A stretch of DNA of 64,000 bases. Source: Nematopogon swammerdamellus. Taxonomy: Eukaryota > Arthropoda > Insecta > Lepidoptera > Adelidae. Below, piece after piece: positions 33,356 through 45,074 of this stretch. The notes under the pieces were generated by a model, which searched no databases, was not told the origin of the DNA, and saw nothing but the letters and a program-made list of their open reading frames with translations. Position 1 is the stretch's first letter; every line of letters starts with the position of its first letter. The position numbers and the translations under genes were made by a program. The stretch covers positions 7,410,545 through 7,474,544 of the forward strand of contig OX336336.1 in the NCBI GenBank assembly GCA_946902875.1. Direction: 5' to 3'.

Positions 33356-35261
33356 AAATGTATGAACCGCTTTCGCACTGGACGGCGGCGACGGTAACGA
33401 TATGCCGTGACAGCTGCTTGAAATGATGTCTGGCACTGTTGCCCAGATTCAAAATTGATTTTCCCAAATTGATCGAATTGTATCTTAAGTTGTCACGCCT
33501 GTTTCCCAATAGGGTAAGCAGTGGCAATGAATCTCTAATTGAATTTAATTAAATTCAATCAAAAATTGATTTATTTTCTCGTTGAAAACTCAATATTGTG
33601 TCATGCATGACACTTTGTGTGAATTGTGGACCAAATTTTTATATTTAGTCACAATAAGAAATATTCCTCAGTTTTTGTAAATTTGGGAAAATATGCTTTA
33701 TTTTTTATTTCGATCGGGCAAAAGCTGGAAAAGTTAAAGTCTTTTTCAAAAGAATAAATTATGGCTAGTCTATCAAGTCTACATGTGCTAGTCTTCCTCA
33801 AATCACCTATAGAGGAGACAAAACAATATTTGATTTTTATTATGATAGATTTTTTTTATTAACTATAATTCTATTATTGCATGTACTACATATTATAATG
33901 TTTGCGGTTGTAATCATATTTATATATTATACAGTAATTTATTTGAGCAAATATTTCTATATGGCAAACGTACTAAATGCTTTCGACCAAATATTCTTCC
34001 ATTCCGGTCTATATTTCTGAGTGTAATTCTTTTTGTATTTTTTTTTTTACTTAAAGTAGGTGCATTTATTGAACAAAATTTAAAGTTTTATACTTGTCGC
34101 TAAATTCGTAAAAAAATCGCCAGATCTAGCGACTTGATCGCTAACTCGGCAACTCTGGCGCAAGGTGAGATTTTAGTCGTTGCCCTGCCGTGGTGTGTTG
34201 TAATGAGAAAACGCCCATTCACGCATACATTTGGAAACTCAACTATGAATGAAGGTAACTTCATTTTGGCAACTTTTTTTCTCTTGTCAGCGCCGCCTAA
34301 TTTTTTAGCAATTACCCCCGAATTGAAGCAATAGGGAAGAAAGAGATTCTAAGCCGTGGCATTAAGAGGAGTGCTTTCGTTTAACTTTTAATTTTATATG
34401 TCCATTTCAAATGTCTCATTTGTGAGTGTCGCAAAATAGTTGTGGTTGTAGGTATTATCGGAGCGCGAACTCATGCGCTGCGCGGCCAGAAGTAAAAATC
34501 GCAATATTTAACGGAATTAAAAAATATGGTTTTGTAGAATTTTATATTTTTTTTATTTGTGCACAAAAAATCGTCAAAGTTGCCTGGAGAACACAAAAGA
34601 TAAAACTTCAATAAAAAACTCGAAGATTTTTAAACAGAAGCGAAGATTCTAACGCTTTGTATTCAAAATCCGATTATTAATTTCATTTCGATCGGGATAG
34701 CGCCATCTATGCTATATTCCTTTTAACTTATATAATGGTTCGATTTAAAAAGACTCTCATAGATGGCGCTGCACAGCGCAGTCAATGCTCGTCATTGGCT
34801 GGGGTACAGCCAATGAGGAACTTTCGTTTGAAATTTCGTGACATTTCACTTTTTCTGAGTTAGATCCCCATCCCAAAGGTGCGTTTAAAAGATTCGTTGA
34901 AAAAAATGTAAAATTATGAAACGAGAAGTCGCCTTAAACCCGGCTAAATTGATCAGAAGCGATCGCAATCGACCCTCCATTAAATGGATTTCGTTCGTCG
35001 CATTATCATCCGATTGAATCGTCGACAATTCATCGAAATTCGAGAGAGCCAATTACCGATCCTGTAATATTTCTTGTGTTGACAATGGATAATAAATAGC
35101 CAGCAGAACCATTATCGTGTGCGCGAGCGAAAGGTAGGTAGGGGGCATCAGGGCCCATTATTCACTTTAACCAGATTGATAACGTGCAAACATTCAAAAT
35201 ATTGGAACTGTTATTGTAGTATTTTGCATACAATTTACTTACTACCCTTAGCATTTTTTAT

Positions 35262-35680
35262 TTAATTTTTTTTCATGGATACGCGAGACTCTTAGCCTCG
35301 TCATCGTGGATTGTTGAGCCGACAACGACGCGACGCCCCAAAGTATTCGGTTTCCAACCGGGGTTGCGATTGCCGTGCCGGCGGCGTGACAGATGAATTT
35401 TTGCGCTTCTCTTGAAAGATCCTAAATCATACACTGAAGCATACACATCGGGAAGAAATGCATTCCAGAGTTTCGCAGTGCGGAAGATAAAAGGAATACA
35501 TGGAGCGCTTATTCCGCACTTTAGGCAGCTCTACAGTAAATGCCCTGTCTGTTACGCGCGGACATATGGTGAAATGGTAAGGTGTGGAATCGCTTCGAAC
35601 AGCTCCTCAGAGCATTCACCGTTGAACAGTCGATTACTTACCAACTCCCCAACATTCGTAGCCCTAATGTTATAAAATTC
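35262..35680 (-). mobile_element. LINE 3' end, diverged copy (GRHGIRNP type)
   Basis: Blocks GACGCGACGCCCC, GCCGTGCCGGCGGCGTGACAG, GGAAGAAATGCATTCCAGAG and GAACAGCTCCTCAGAG in the order of 30200-30600. Reading frames broken. Confidence 0.55.
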
Positions 35681-35746
35681 AAATGGATTCTCTAATTCTG
35701 CTTGTTACTCTTAAATGACTCATCCAGACCACTTAGAACCTGACAT

Positions 35747-35782
35747 CAAAGAGTTTGTATTACGTGTAATACAAACTCTTTG
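35747..35782. repeat. Perfect 17-bp-arm hairpin, first of a pair
   Basis: CAAAGAGTTTGTATTAC and its reverse complement are separated by GT. A sister copy lies at 60708-60746. Confidence 0.75.
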
Positions 35783-36059
35783 CCTGACATTTTGTACGGT
35801 AGTGGCCAGATTTTTTTTTTCTAACCAATCTTCAAGTGTTTTTATAGGCATCCGGCGCGGGTGCGCCTGTGCCTAATACTTCAACGGAAGATCAGACACA
35901 GCCAATAACACCACACCTCGCGAAACCACGCTCAGAGAGGCGCCATTGTGATCTTATATGCACAAAATTATCATAAGACGTCTAAATAACACGCTTGCTT
36001 GCAATTATAAGATGTAACAGACAAAATTACATCTGTAAATTGATTCGTTATGTCCACAG

Positions 36060-36120
36060 AGGTTAAGTTAGGATAGATTAGGTCAGGTTAGGTTAATTTA
36101 GGATAAATCGGATAATAACC
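36060..36120 (+). repeat. Degenerate TTAGG-like tract
   Basis: Several GGTTA/TTAGG-like pentamers (TTAGGTCAGGTTAGGTTAAT). TTAGG is the usual insect telomere repeat, but this tract is too short and irregular to claim telomeric origin. Confidence 0.35.
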
Positions 36121-36149
36121 TAACCTAGGTTTGGGGCTAGAGAAGCGAC

Positions 36150-36320
36150 CTAGAGTTCTACACCGGTTTCGAACGGTCAATTAATAGGTGCACGCACAGA
36201 ACAACGATCGGGCCACACCGCCCGCGCCCGGCCCCGACCGGACTTTTTTGCTCTGTGGGTGCACGTATGCACGCAAATTTTTCCATCAGAAAAAACTCAT
36301 TCTGGTTTCAACGCTTCACA
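36150..36320 (-). mobile_element. tRNA-headed SINE fragment
   Basis: CTACACCGGTTTCGAACGGT, TGCACGCAAATTTTTCCATC and AGAAAAAACTCATT are part of the segment next to the head in 40953-41340, with an insertion in between. Confidence 0.6.
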
Positions 36321-37478
36321 GTGCACCATGTTCTTTGCGCAAAATTTGCTCAAACTGTTTGCGCATGCAAGCCAATTCGTGAAGCCGCGCCTTTGCGCAT
36401 CCAGAAATTGTTGGGTTATGCATAGATAAACCTAATCTTACAATATGGCGTATGTGTACTACTGTGAAGTGTTAATGAAAATTAAAATGTAATTTAATTT
36501 GTAATACATAGGTATATACTGTTGTTAGGCTAAGACTTAAAATGCAATTAAAAAATTTTTATTTATGTAAACTGTTGACAAGTTAAGTTAATGTATGTAA
36601 TTTAATTTTTTTGTTATTATACTATTAGGTATTATAAACTATATATTTATTGTATACTGTTAGGTATATCGCTGTATTAAAGAACCTAAAGGGGGAACAC
36701 CGAATGGTCATGTATCTTAGCGCATGCAATACAAGTAGTTGAAAATGTAAATACTGTGGCTGCTCTAATAAAGTAAATAAATAGTGCGAAGGTGCCAAGT
36801 AAAGTATGCAGATTTCTAACCTCTGCGGTTGTGTGTGTCACACCATTTAAAACGGTTAACTTACTAGACGAGTTTATATTGATGCGCCTTCTATGAATTC
36901 TTTTGATAAAATATTTTACTGTACTATTGGAAGCATTTTTATATGACATTTCAGTACAATAAAGGATCAACTCAAATTACTTTATACAATTCTGAATGGA
37001 CTCGATCATAGTGAGTAGACATGATCACATTTAAAAATAAAACTGTATTCTAAAGCTCATTTTGATCAACATGGGCGGAAAATCTCATAGATCCTTAATT
37101 AAATTCAAGTCATTTAATCCAATTCATCAACCTTTCTATGAACTCGAGCGAAAGGCGAATGCATGAAAGAATTTTTCAAAGGTTTATACTCGAAGGTATT
37201 ACGAAGTTAGCTCAAATTGAGCTTGCACCATAGACTGAATTAAGATTTTCCCGAACACGCGGTTCCTGTAGAGATAATCAAGTTTGAACGGTTCCATTCA
37301 ATTTTCTTCTTTTATTTATTATCAGAATTCTATGCTTTATCGCCTTAAAAATAAAGTAGATTTTCATATGGCAGTATGGTCAATTTAATTTAACACTCAC
37401 CCGTGTTTTACCTAAGGATGTTGAGCTTTACCATCTAGATAATAAGGTTGATTTTCTTCTGTATTTATGTTCTTGCAG

Positions 37479-37613
37479 TGCGAGCCAGGTCTCGGCGCCA
37501 GTGTAATGTACAACCTGCTGTACAACCCTCCACAAAAGCTACTCCTGCTAGCTGGCTGCTCGACAGTTTGCACCACCGTTGCCGAGGCGGCCAAGATGTG
37601 GAACCTAATGGTG
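37479..37613 (+). CDS. GABA-B-R1: GABA-B receptor subunit 1, second coding exon
   Basis: An exact 45-codon exon between TTCTTGCAG and GTGAGTATG, phase 0 at both ends. It continues SNDSK of the first exon with CEPGLGASVMYNLLYNPPQK and then LAGCSTVCTTVAEAAKMWNL. This is one of the most conserved parts of the insect receptor's ligand-binding lobe 1. It has no indels relative to the expected family pattern. Confidence 0.95.
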
Positions 37614-38589
37614 GTGAGTATGTTTGATTGGGTGTACTTTATATACGAGTATTTTGATAAAGGACAACTTTACTAAGTAAATCCTGCTCGAATTGGTACC
37701 ATCTAATTGTCTAAGATCCGGTATAAGGAGAATATACCCAGTTGTTATTCGGATGACAATTAAAAAACTATTGTGCAAGATTTTTGTTTTTATATTTTTC
37801 AATATCAAAACGTTTTATAAATCTGACTTTCCCTATCAATTCTAGATGAACTTTATTTATCGATGTTGTAATTGTAAAGAGCATTTAGAAGCATAGAAAG
37901 CACATATATTCGATAGTGATAAAAGTCAATAGATATACATGTGAGTGACAATGAAGTCGAAATTAGAAAATATTATACTTTTTTTGTCTCTCGCATTTTG
38001 TGGTCTATCCTTCTGGTTCAGATTATCTTAAAGATGGACGATCTCAATCCTCATTATTTTTGAGAATTAAGTTTTTAATAATACTCGCGCCTCCGTTTTA
38101 CTAGGTTCCGTACTTTATATAGACTGTATTTATTATTTTTCCATATAGTAAAAAGGTCAAAGTAAGCTAAGTACCTACTCTAGGTAAAAATTCCTATCCT
38201 TCTGTAGACTGAAGCGTTGCCAAGCTTTAGGATAGAATGATGGTAGAGCAGGCAAATCTGTTTTGTTTTATTCTTATTTTATTTTGTTTGCGAAAAAAAA
38301 CAGTGCAAATCAAATAAACGATCAGCAACAAATCCTCGACATAACATAAAGACACACGAGATTAAAAATAAAACAGAATTGATATCACTAAACAATTATG
38401 TATTAAAACAAGGAGATGACCTCCTTTTTGTTTCGCACAGTCGGGTAAATATAAAAAGTTACAACAAAGTTCTACCAAATCTGCACTAAAACTAAACAGA
38501 AATTTGTGCGGCTATAGTTTTTACACATTAATAACTATAGCTCAATAAGGCACTTATACGTATTTTGTAGCTAGGTGGCTCCCATGCGT

Positions 38590-38720
38590 GAAATTTACAC
38601 CGGTTCCGAACTGTGAAGCAGCAAGTGTACATAGGTATGCACGCACATTTTTCCGTCAGAAAATACTCATTGGTGCACGTCAGCCAGTTACAAAGCTCGG
38701 ACGCAGAGATCAAGAGTCTA
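38590..38720 (-). mobile_element. tRNA-headed SINE fragment
   Basis: TTACACCGGTTCCGAACTGT, GAAGCAGCAAG, TATGCACGCACATTTTTCCG and AAATACTCATTGGTGCACG. The head is degraded. Confidence 0.65.
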
Positions 38721-39299
38721 AGCCAAGAGCGCGACAACTTCTATTCGTTTTCTATATTTTGTAATTAAAACTGTTATATGCTTACTATAGTTATAACTAT
38801 GTCTACACAATGCATCTAAAGTGCTACTAATAATAATGTAAAACTGAAAATAATTCCATAGAACTTTGCCAAACGCGTGTTCGAACGTCTCGTCGTGTGT
38901 TTTTGGGGCATGCTCTCAGCTTGTGAATGTGACAAGGGTTTTCGAATGTGTCTCAAATTGTAGGTCCGACTTTACAACGGCGGCGGCGCGGCGTCTGAAT
39001 ACTTTACAGAAACGCAGAAGGCGAGGCCAGACAAGATGGTTTTACATCAAAAATTCATACAGAAGAAGTTCATTAGCATCGTTTATTTATGAAATTATAA
39101 ATCCTGAAAACGTCTTTAATGTGATCCCTGAGAGGCGCGTCGATAATTAAACTGAATTATGTTGAGCGGTGAATACTCACTTCTATTCAGTTAATTTGCT
39201 AATGGACTGTGCTCATTATACTTAGGATAGGACGTAAGATATAATTAAATGAAGTATCATTAAAGAAAAATGTTGTGCAGAATTGGTTAAATATTTGAA

Positions 39300-39405
39300 G
39301 GGCACACAAATAAGACCGCGTGTGGTGGCGTGCCTTGGGAGAGGCCTATGTCCAGCAGTGGACCGATACAGGCTGAAGATGATGATGATGATGATGATGA
39401 TGACA
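39300..39405 (+). mobile_element. LINE 3' end fragment (EAYVQQWT type)
   Basis: One frame reads DRVWWRALGEAYVQQWTDTG and then stops, followed by (GAT)n. Same family as 23800-23915. Confidence 0.8.
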
Positions 39406-39604
39406 CAAATATTTGATCGAGCTCAGTCACAAAAAGTAAAGTTTACAGGAGTGAGTTTCAAATGATTGAAACGGTAATCAATCAATCAATCAATACTAAT
39501 AATAAATATGTAAGGGATGGTCATGGAGTAAGTTACTTTGTTTCATGAGATACTAGGTTTGTAAACTCTATGTATGATACTAAAACGAAAGTGACGATTT
39601 TTAG

Positions 39605-39838
39605 AAATCTTTTCTGTATGTATGTATGTATGTTCCTCCATAACTCTTAAAGCGATCATCCGAATTCGATGAAACATAGTACAAGCACATTTAACTATAC
39701 CAGACACAGGATAGATTAAATAAAATTTAGATCCGGTTACGCTAAGATGTGGCTCTCATACAAACCGAATTGTTCCGCACGCCGAAATAAAGGTACAATA
39801 GCGGGCTTACTTAAGCGAAGCCGCGGGCAAAAGTTGGT
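39605..39838 (+). repeat. CGAAGCCGCGGGCAAAAG repeat, diverged
   Basis: Begins with (GTAT)n and CTCCATAACTCTTAAAGCGA, and ends GCGAAGCCGCGGGCAAAAGT. Confidence 0.6.
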
Positions 39839-40406
39839 CAACAATAAATTGTTTGAATCACACACTTAATATTTGATCACGTATACTGGCATGTCTAATC
39901 TAGTTTTAAATTTGATTATAGATTTGGAATCATTCTTCATATTAATATTTAAATTTGAATTTAATATGTGTTTCCCCGTTTCCTCGTTCTTTATCATCCT
40001 AAAACCTATAATGTCGCTGGTATTTACCGCAAATAACAATTACCATTTGCAATATTTAATTAACAGACAGTATGGTCCAATTTGACAAATACATAAGCTC
40101 GCGTAAACAAGTACAACAAAGATCCACAACACATATAACACCCCTCTTTTTTCGTGGGGGGTTAAAAATATATACATAGACGAAAACGAGAAAATTGCTA
40201 AAAATTAAGGAATGACTACATACCCATGAAAGACATCGTAAAAACCGTAAGTTCAAAATCGAATATGAATAACAACGGTGTTTAGAACTATTAATATTAG
40301 GCTATCAACTATCTAAAACAACAATTAGGACTATAAATTTTGTTCGTTGTTGCCAATGCCAATGTTTTTAAGTTTACTCTGTTATTAATTATACTCATTT
40401 TAAATT

Positions 40407-40530
40407 TTTACGGATTAACAGTAACTGAATCGGTAGGTACTGAAGACTTACATAAGTCGACGTTTCGCCCGCTACCACACGGAGCGTCTTCAGAGACTGC
40501 GGGAGTTCCTGGAGCTGTTGGTGCCCGTTA
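40407..40530. repeat. Half copy of the TACGGATTAACAGTA element
   Basis: TACGGATTAACAGTA, GTAGGTACTGAAGACTTACA, GTCGACGTTTCGCCCG and GCGGGAGTTCCTGGA match blocks of the fuller copy at 59460-59632. Confidence 0.6.
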
Positions 40531-40952
40531 ATTCAATTCAAATAATATTATTCAAATAGTTAATAATATTTATACACTTAAATATTAATATTACTTTTAC
40601 AAACTTTATTTCACGTTAGTCGGTCGTCAAGTCTGGTAACAGAATTTTAAATCAGTTCCATCCAACAGATTGAGCTGAAATGTTGCACATGCTTTAGGTC
40701 CCGATGACAATATAATCTTGTATGATTAAAAATATATAGAAATATTTTCTCCATTTGTTTTAAAAAATCCTGTCGCGAAAGGTTTACAAATTTTAATGTA
40801 ATGTAAATAAATGTTTAAAAATTACAAAAAGGTTGGATGATAAGCAAGTACTTGACGAATTATGTATTTCCTTTACAATTCGCGCGGCAAGCTTTTTGAA
40901 AATAAATCGAAATCCTAAACTTATTTTATTAGCTTTGACACATGGTTTTTGT

Positions 40953-41340
40953 TTTATGTAATCCGGTATGAGTGGCTGAGTCGGAGGGGCCAAAGCGCAT
41001 GCTCCGACCAGCCAATATCACCTCCGAGAAGGTAGGTGCCATACCGGAGACTTCCCTGGGTTGCTGGCTATACTGGACTAGAGGAGAACACAGCCGAGGC
41101 TGGTATGCGGCCATCTTACATCCATTACGGTGGTACCAACCCAGTCGGCTACAATTTGAGCCTACCACCTAGTAAGGGGCAAGGGAAGGGACCTACAGTT
41201 TTACACCGGTTCCGAACGGTGAAGCAGCAGGTGTGGGTATGCACGTAAATTTTTTGTCAGAAAAAACTCATTGGTACACGCCGAACGAATTCGAACCTCG
41301 GACCTCTCGCATGAGAAGCCGATGCCCAAACCAGCTTAAT
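40953..41340 (-). mobile_element. tRNA-headed SINE, longest copy
   Basis: Body from ATGTAATCCGGTATGAGTGG to GGGACCTACAG, linker ACACCGGTTCCGAACGGTG, then the tRNA-like head on minus with GGTTTGGGCATCGGCTTCTC and GAGGTTCGAATTCG. It ends 126 bp before a receptor exon. Confidence 0.85.
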
Positions 41341-41466
41341 AAAAGCTCGTTTTTCAAAGATTTTTCATTTATTATTTTTTTAAATTTAAGTTTTATAAAG
41401 TAATATTTTAATGTTATATTACGCATATGGTGATGGTAATGATATGATTGTTGCCATGTGATGCAG

Positions 41467-41637
41467 CTGTGCTACGGCGCGTCATCGCCGGCGCTGTCGG
41501 ACCGCGCGCGCTTCCCCACGCTCTTCCGCACGCACCCGTCCGCCACCGTGCACAACCCCACCCGCATCAAGCTCATGCAGAAGTTCGGCTGGTCGCGCAT
41601 CGCCATACTGCAGCAGGCGGAGGAGGTCTTCATATCG
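41467..41637 (+). CDS. GABA-B-R1: GABA-B receptor subunit 1, third coding exon
   Basis: A 57-codon exon between TGATGCAG and GTGAGC, phase 0 at both ends. It encodes [20 protein letters not shown], then [20 protein letters not shown] and [12 protein letters not shown], continuing lobe 1 of the ligand-binding domain. GC-rich third codon positions contrast with the AT-rich flanks. The family protein continues with the rest of the flytrap domain and seven membrane helices. None of that is found to the right, so the gene runs past the window or its next exon is hidden. Confidence 0.95.
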
Positions 41638-41766
41638 GTGAGCATATACATTTTTATTATTTCTGTGAGAGTGCAATCCTCCTCGCTCAACATAACAACC
41701 AATGTACGTGGGCATAGAAGGCGAGGGAAGAGGAGATTAAGCGGTCGGACCCGCTACGAATACAGG

Positions 41767-41945
41767 TACAGTGCCCGGCAGTAAATAATGAACATCGAGC
41801 TTGAGAAAGAGACAACCCGGTTGTAGAGTTTCGTCCCTGTCGCAGGAACTTGCACGTCTCTGTACGACAGGGACGACGCTCTACAAGCGGATTGTCTTTT
41901 TCTAAAGATCGACTTTCATTGTTCACTTGCGGTATGTTACTGCAC
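41767..41945. mobile_element. MITE/foldback just downstream of receptor exon 3
   Basis: CAGTGCCCGGCAGTAAATAA at the left and an imperfect reverse complement at the right. The centre pairs as TTGTAGAG...CGTCCCTGTCG with CGACAGGGACG...CTCTACAA. Confidence 0.65.
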
Positions 41946-42919
41946 TGGAAACCAGACAATTTATTAACTCGATCCTGAAAACTCAACTCCATCAATACGA
42001 AAACAAGGTTAGCGCCATCAAAAAGTTCTTGTGAAATTTAAACTATTCTCGGTTTCCGCTAAATAAAGTTTAATTTTGAATTTAGATAATTATATGTCTA
42101 AGATCTTTAGATTATATTCTGTTCTATCTATTGTGCGGATACACAAAATTATGCTTCCATTACTTTCGAGTTCGCATTTAAAAACATGCAAAGTTCTGGG
42201 AAAAACAGCTGAAAAGGGCGTAAGGCACCATGCGGCCACTGAACTGCAACGAAACGGCGCGGTACGGCGCGGCGGCGCCACGAAGTATTCTTTGTAGGAA
42301 ATTGTAATAAGGAAGCGGCAATACGCGGCACCGAGACGACACGCCGCGCGGCGCGTCAACCAATTCGGATGGACAATTTTGTGCCGCGCCACCACCACCG
42401 TGCCAAGTCGCTCCGCTGCCGCCTATTGCGCTCTCACCGAGATCGTATGCATTGTGAATATTCCATTTTAAATTCGAACTTTTCAAGATGTCGTTCTACA
42501 ATCAATATAATTATACCGCCCACATAATGCGATTTCAAAATTTTATAAAAACTTGGGAGTAAAAAACCATATTCATAAGTAATTCCTTTATTAACATCTA
42601 AATTAAAACAATATATAATAATAACAATAATAATTTTTTTAATGTTAATTTTGTATATATTTTTAATGTTAGGTTTTTAATATGTACAAGATTAGTTAGA
42701 AGATGTGTGAATAAAGAAATAATAATAGGAAGTATTGTATTGTATATATTTATTGCACTCAAATAGAATTTATGGGCAAAAGGTAACACTTAATGCCTCT
42801 AGGCATTTTCTAACAGAATACCTTTGGGGTATGATAACTGCTACATGAGTAAAGAAGTAAGAGAAAGCATACTGAAGCCCTGCCAATACTAAATGAAAAT
42901 AATTAATTTAAATCATACA

Positions 42920-43070
42920 TATACCACACGCTGTATCCCGACAATAGGGGTAAGCAGAGCAGTCGGTGTTGTGCTGCAAATACTCTTGTATATTACAGCA
43001 CAAAACCGACCACCACGTTTAGCAAAGTATTAGGACAAGACAACTATCACGCAGCAAGTGGCCTAATCCT
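42920..43070 (-). repeat. GGGGTAAGCA-family repeat fragment
   Basis: CACACGCTGTATCCCGACAA, GTCGGTGTTGTGCTGC, CAAAACCGACCACCACG and AGCAAAGTATTAGGAC. Confidence 0.75.
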
Positions 43071-43654
43071 AATCCTCTAGTTAAATCACTCCTCGGTCCT
43101 CAACAATACCATTCATCATTTTTCTCTATCCCCTATAATACACCGGCTAAGCCCCTGTAAACAAGTCGTTGGACAACCTGTGTTGGATATCCAATGGATT
43201 ATTATTTCAAGCCCTTGTAATTATTCGCGGGATCGGTCCGCAAGCCCCAAGCTGAGCTAAGCGCGGCCTTAATATGTTTGTTCATCCTCCCCTGAGTAGT
43301 TCGCTGTCGGGATATGTTGTCCTGATCGGCTTAGTCGCTATACACCAACGCTTATCGCACTTGCAACGCGCCCAGGCTCCAAAGTGACGCGGCCATCTTG
43401 AACAAACAGCCATCTTGAAACGGACATCCATTAAGCTGCATTATAAGCGGGCCGTGCATGTCGTAATGGTGGCACTTCACTTGATTTAGCGTATTCGTGT
43501 ATTTGCCTTATTTGCTCGAAAAGGGCCAAGTGTAGAGGCCATATTCGTTTCTATTTGGTATGATTGTGCAAAAAAGTAAATAACGCAAAAAGCAAATACT
43601 CTTTTCCGCCAGCTTGTCGGTTTTTGGTCACACTTCTAAGGACAAAATGTTTTT

Positions 43655-43790
43655 ATTTTTTATTGAAACTGACACGGTTGGCTACATCACCTACAACATC
43701 CGTGATGTCAGCCCATAACACCGGTTGAACTTGGTGCCACGTCAGTGCTTCCTTTCGGTCGTGCCGGCTACACTGAACTGGACGGATTCA
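43655..43790 (-). mobile_element. SINE body fragment
   Basis: ATTGAAACTGACACGGTTGG to CTACACTGAACTGGACGGA, the 3' half of the 5S/tRNA-headed family. Confidence 0.75.
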
Positions 43791-43952
43791 AATAGACTAA
43801 ATATTCGCGCAGGCTGTCCACACTTGGTTTGTTCAGTTGTGTGCGCGTCACTGAGGTGTGTAGACGTGTTTCAGTTTCATCATACTTATTGGACTGGACA
43901 AACGAAACCGTTCTGCGATTTTTAGAATAGACCCCAAACATGCTGCAAAAAT

Positions 43953-44320
43953 AAAAAAAGTTTTAAAAAACATAAAACCGACTTCCTAAAAAAAGTAAAA
44001 CTAAAAAACTATTTAAAATAAAAATATAAAAACCGCCTTCAAAAATATATGAAATAAAAACCTAAAAAAAAACGAACCCTAGAGTTGAATGCGGTGCTAA
44101 AAAGGCTACACAAATCACAAAGGATATTATCATCCACTCATGTTTTCTTTCATGCATCATTTTTGCTTGCTTTAGCACCGCCTTCAACTCTAGGGTTCGT
44201 TTTTTTTTTAGGTTTTTATTTCATATATTTTTGAAGGCGGTTTTTATATTTTTATTTTAAATAGTTTTTTAGTTTTACTTTTTTTAGGAAGTCGGTTTTA
44301 TGTTTTTTAAAACTTTTTTT
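43953..44320. mobile_element. Long foldback with 149-bp arms
   Basis: Arms 43953-44101 and 44172-44320 are reverse complements with a single mismatch seen (GAATGCGG against GAAGGCGG), around a loop of about 70 bases. Arm contents include AACCGCCTTCAAAAA and GAACCCTAGAGTTGAA. Confidence 0.85.
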
Positions 44321-44426
44321 TTATTTCAAAGTTTTTTTTAGTAATTTTTTGCTATTAATGTACTCGGCTATTAATGTGCCTCGCTTTCCAATCCGATCTT
44401 GACCCAATTAAAATAGGACCACGTCA

Positions 44427-44768
44427 GCTTCGATAGCTCAGTGGTGCAGACAGTCAACTGTCGCTATTGAATGTTAAGCAACGCTGGGTGCGGTCAGTAC
44501 TTAGATGGGTGACCGCTGACCGTTGGAGGCTGACCGAGGTTCGGATTCCTCGTAAAACTGTAAGTCCCTTCCCTCCTAATCTTACTTGGTGGTAGGGTTT
44601 AACCTGCCCGGGTTGGTACCACCGCACTGAATTAAACGTCGGTCGAAACGGCTATGTAAATAGTTTGTGTTTTCCGACCAGTTCAGTGTAGTCAGCACGA
44701 TCAAAGGGGGAAGCACTGACATGGCACTGGTGTTATGGGCTGACATCACGGACGTTGTAGGTGATGTT
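44427..44768 (+). mobile_element. SINE with composite tRNA/5S-like head, full copy
   Basis: Head: TTCGATAGCTCAGTGGTGCA, then GTTAAGCAACGCTGGGTGCG and GTCAGTACTTAGATGGGTGA, a strong match to the 3' half of insect 5S rRNA, then GAGGTTCGGATTCC. The body runs to GGACGTTGTAGGTGATGTTG. Confidence 0.85.
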
Positions 44769-44965
44769 GCAGAACTTAGTAGAATGGACAGACATAAACG
44801 TGTTACGGAAGCCTACTTTTATTATAAAATAACCGTCGGAGGACCTTGGTTGAAAATTGTAAAATTTAGTAGAACGGATAGACATGCATATGTTACGGAA
44901 CCCTACATTCATTTTGCAGAACTTAGTAGAATGGACAGACATAAACGTGTTACGGAACCCTACTT
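44767..44965 (+). repeat. Short direct repeats after the SINE
   Basis: CAGAACTTAGTAGAATGGAC AGACATAAACGTGTTACGGA occurs at 44769 and again at about 44917, with a diverged third copy near 44860. Confidence 0.6.
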
Positions 44966-45074
44966 AACAGTTGCACTCCGGGAGTGCCGGCAGATCCCGT
45001 GCCACTCTAACTTAACCCTTAATGCAATGACTTAAGGTTTCATTTTAAAAATGACGCTGACGCGATGTCGCGAG

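Larger units (their letters stand above)
17519..37478 (+). other. GABA-B receptor intron 1 (about 20 kb)
   Basis: Begins GTAATT and ends TTCTTGCAG. Besides the repeats listed separately, the stretches 17519-18400, 18700-19525, 19930-20320, 21280-21650, 23270-23795, 23920-24195, 24555-25015, 25350-25910, 26525-26900, 27410-29405, 29605-30195, 30800-31445, 31695-32960, 33360-35260, 35785-36055 and 36325-37478 contain no gene I can support. They are AT-rich with stray repeat ends. At 27683-27701 and 27921-27940 there is an inverted AAGATTTTGGAAGGAGAG pair. Confidence 0.8.
37614..41466 (+). other. GABA-B receptor intron 2 (3.85 kb)
   Basis: Apart from the listed repeats, 37614-38585, 38725-39295, 39840-40400 and 40535-40950 show nothing coding. 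At 40110-40170 there is a short AACACCCCTC...GGGGGGTTAAAA fragment of the repeat seen at 54480. Confidence 0.75.

Noticed and set aside
41638..41784. Continuation of the open frame beyond receptor exon 3
   Set aside because: A GTGAGC donor follows the conserved EEVFIS, and the downstream translation has no receptor similarity and runs into a MITE.
42178..42486. Overlapping minus-strand frames of about 100 codons in a GC-rich block
   Set aside because: No domain, splice border or codon bias supports coding; the block consists of GGCGCG/CGCGGC motifs.
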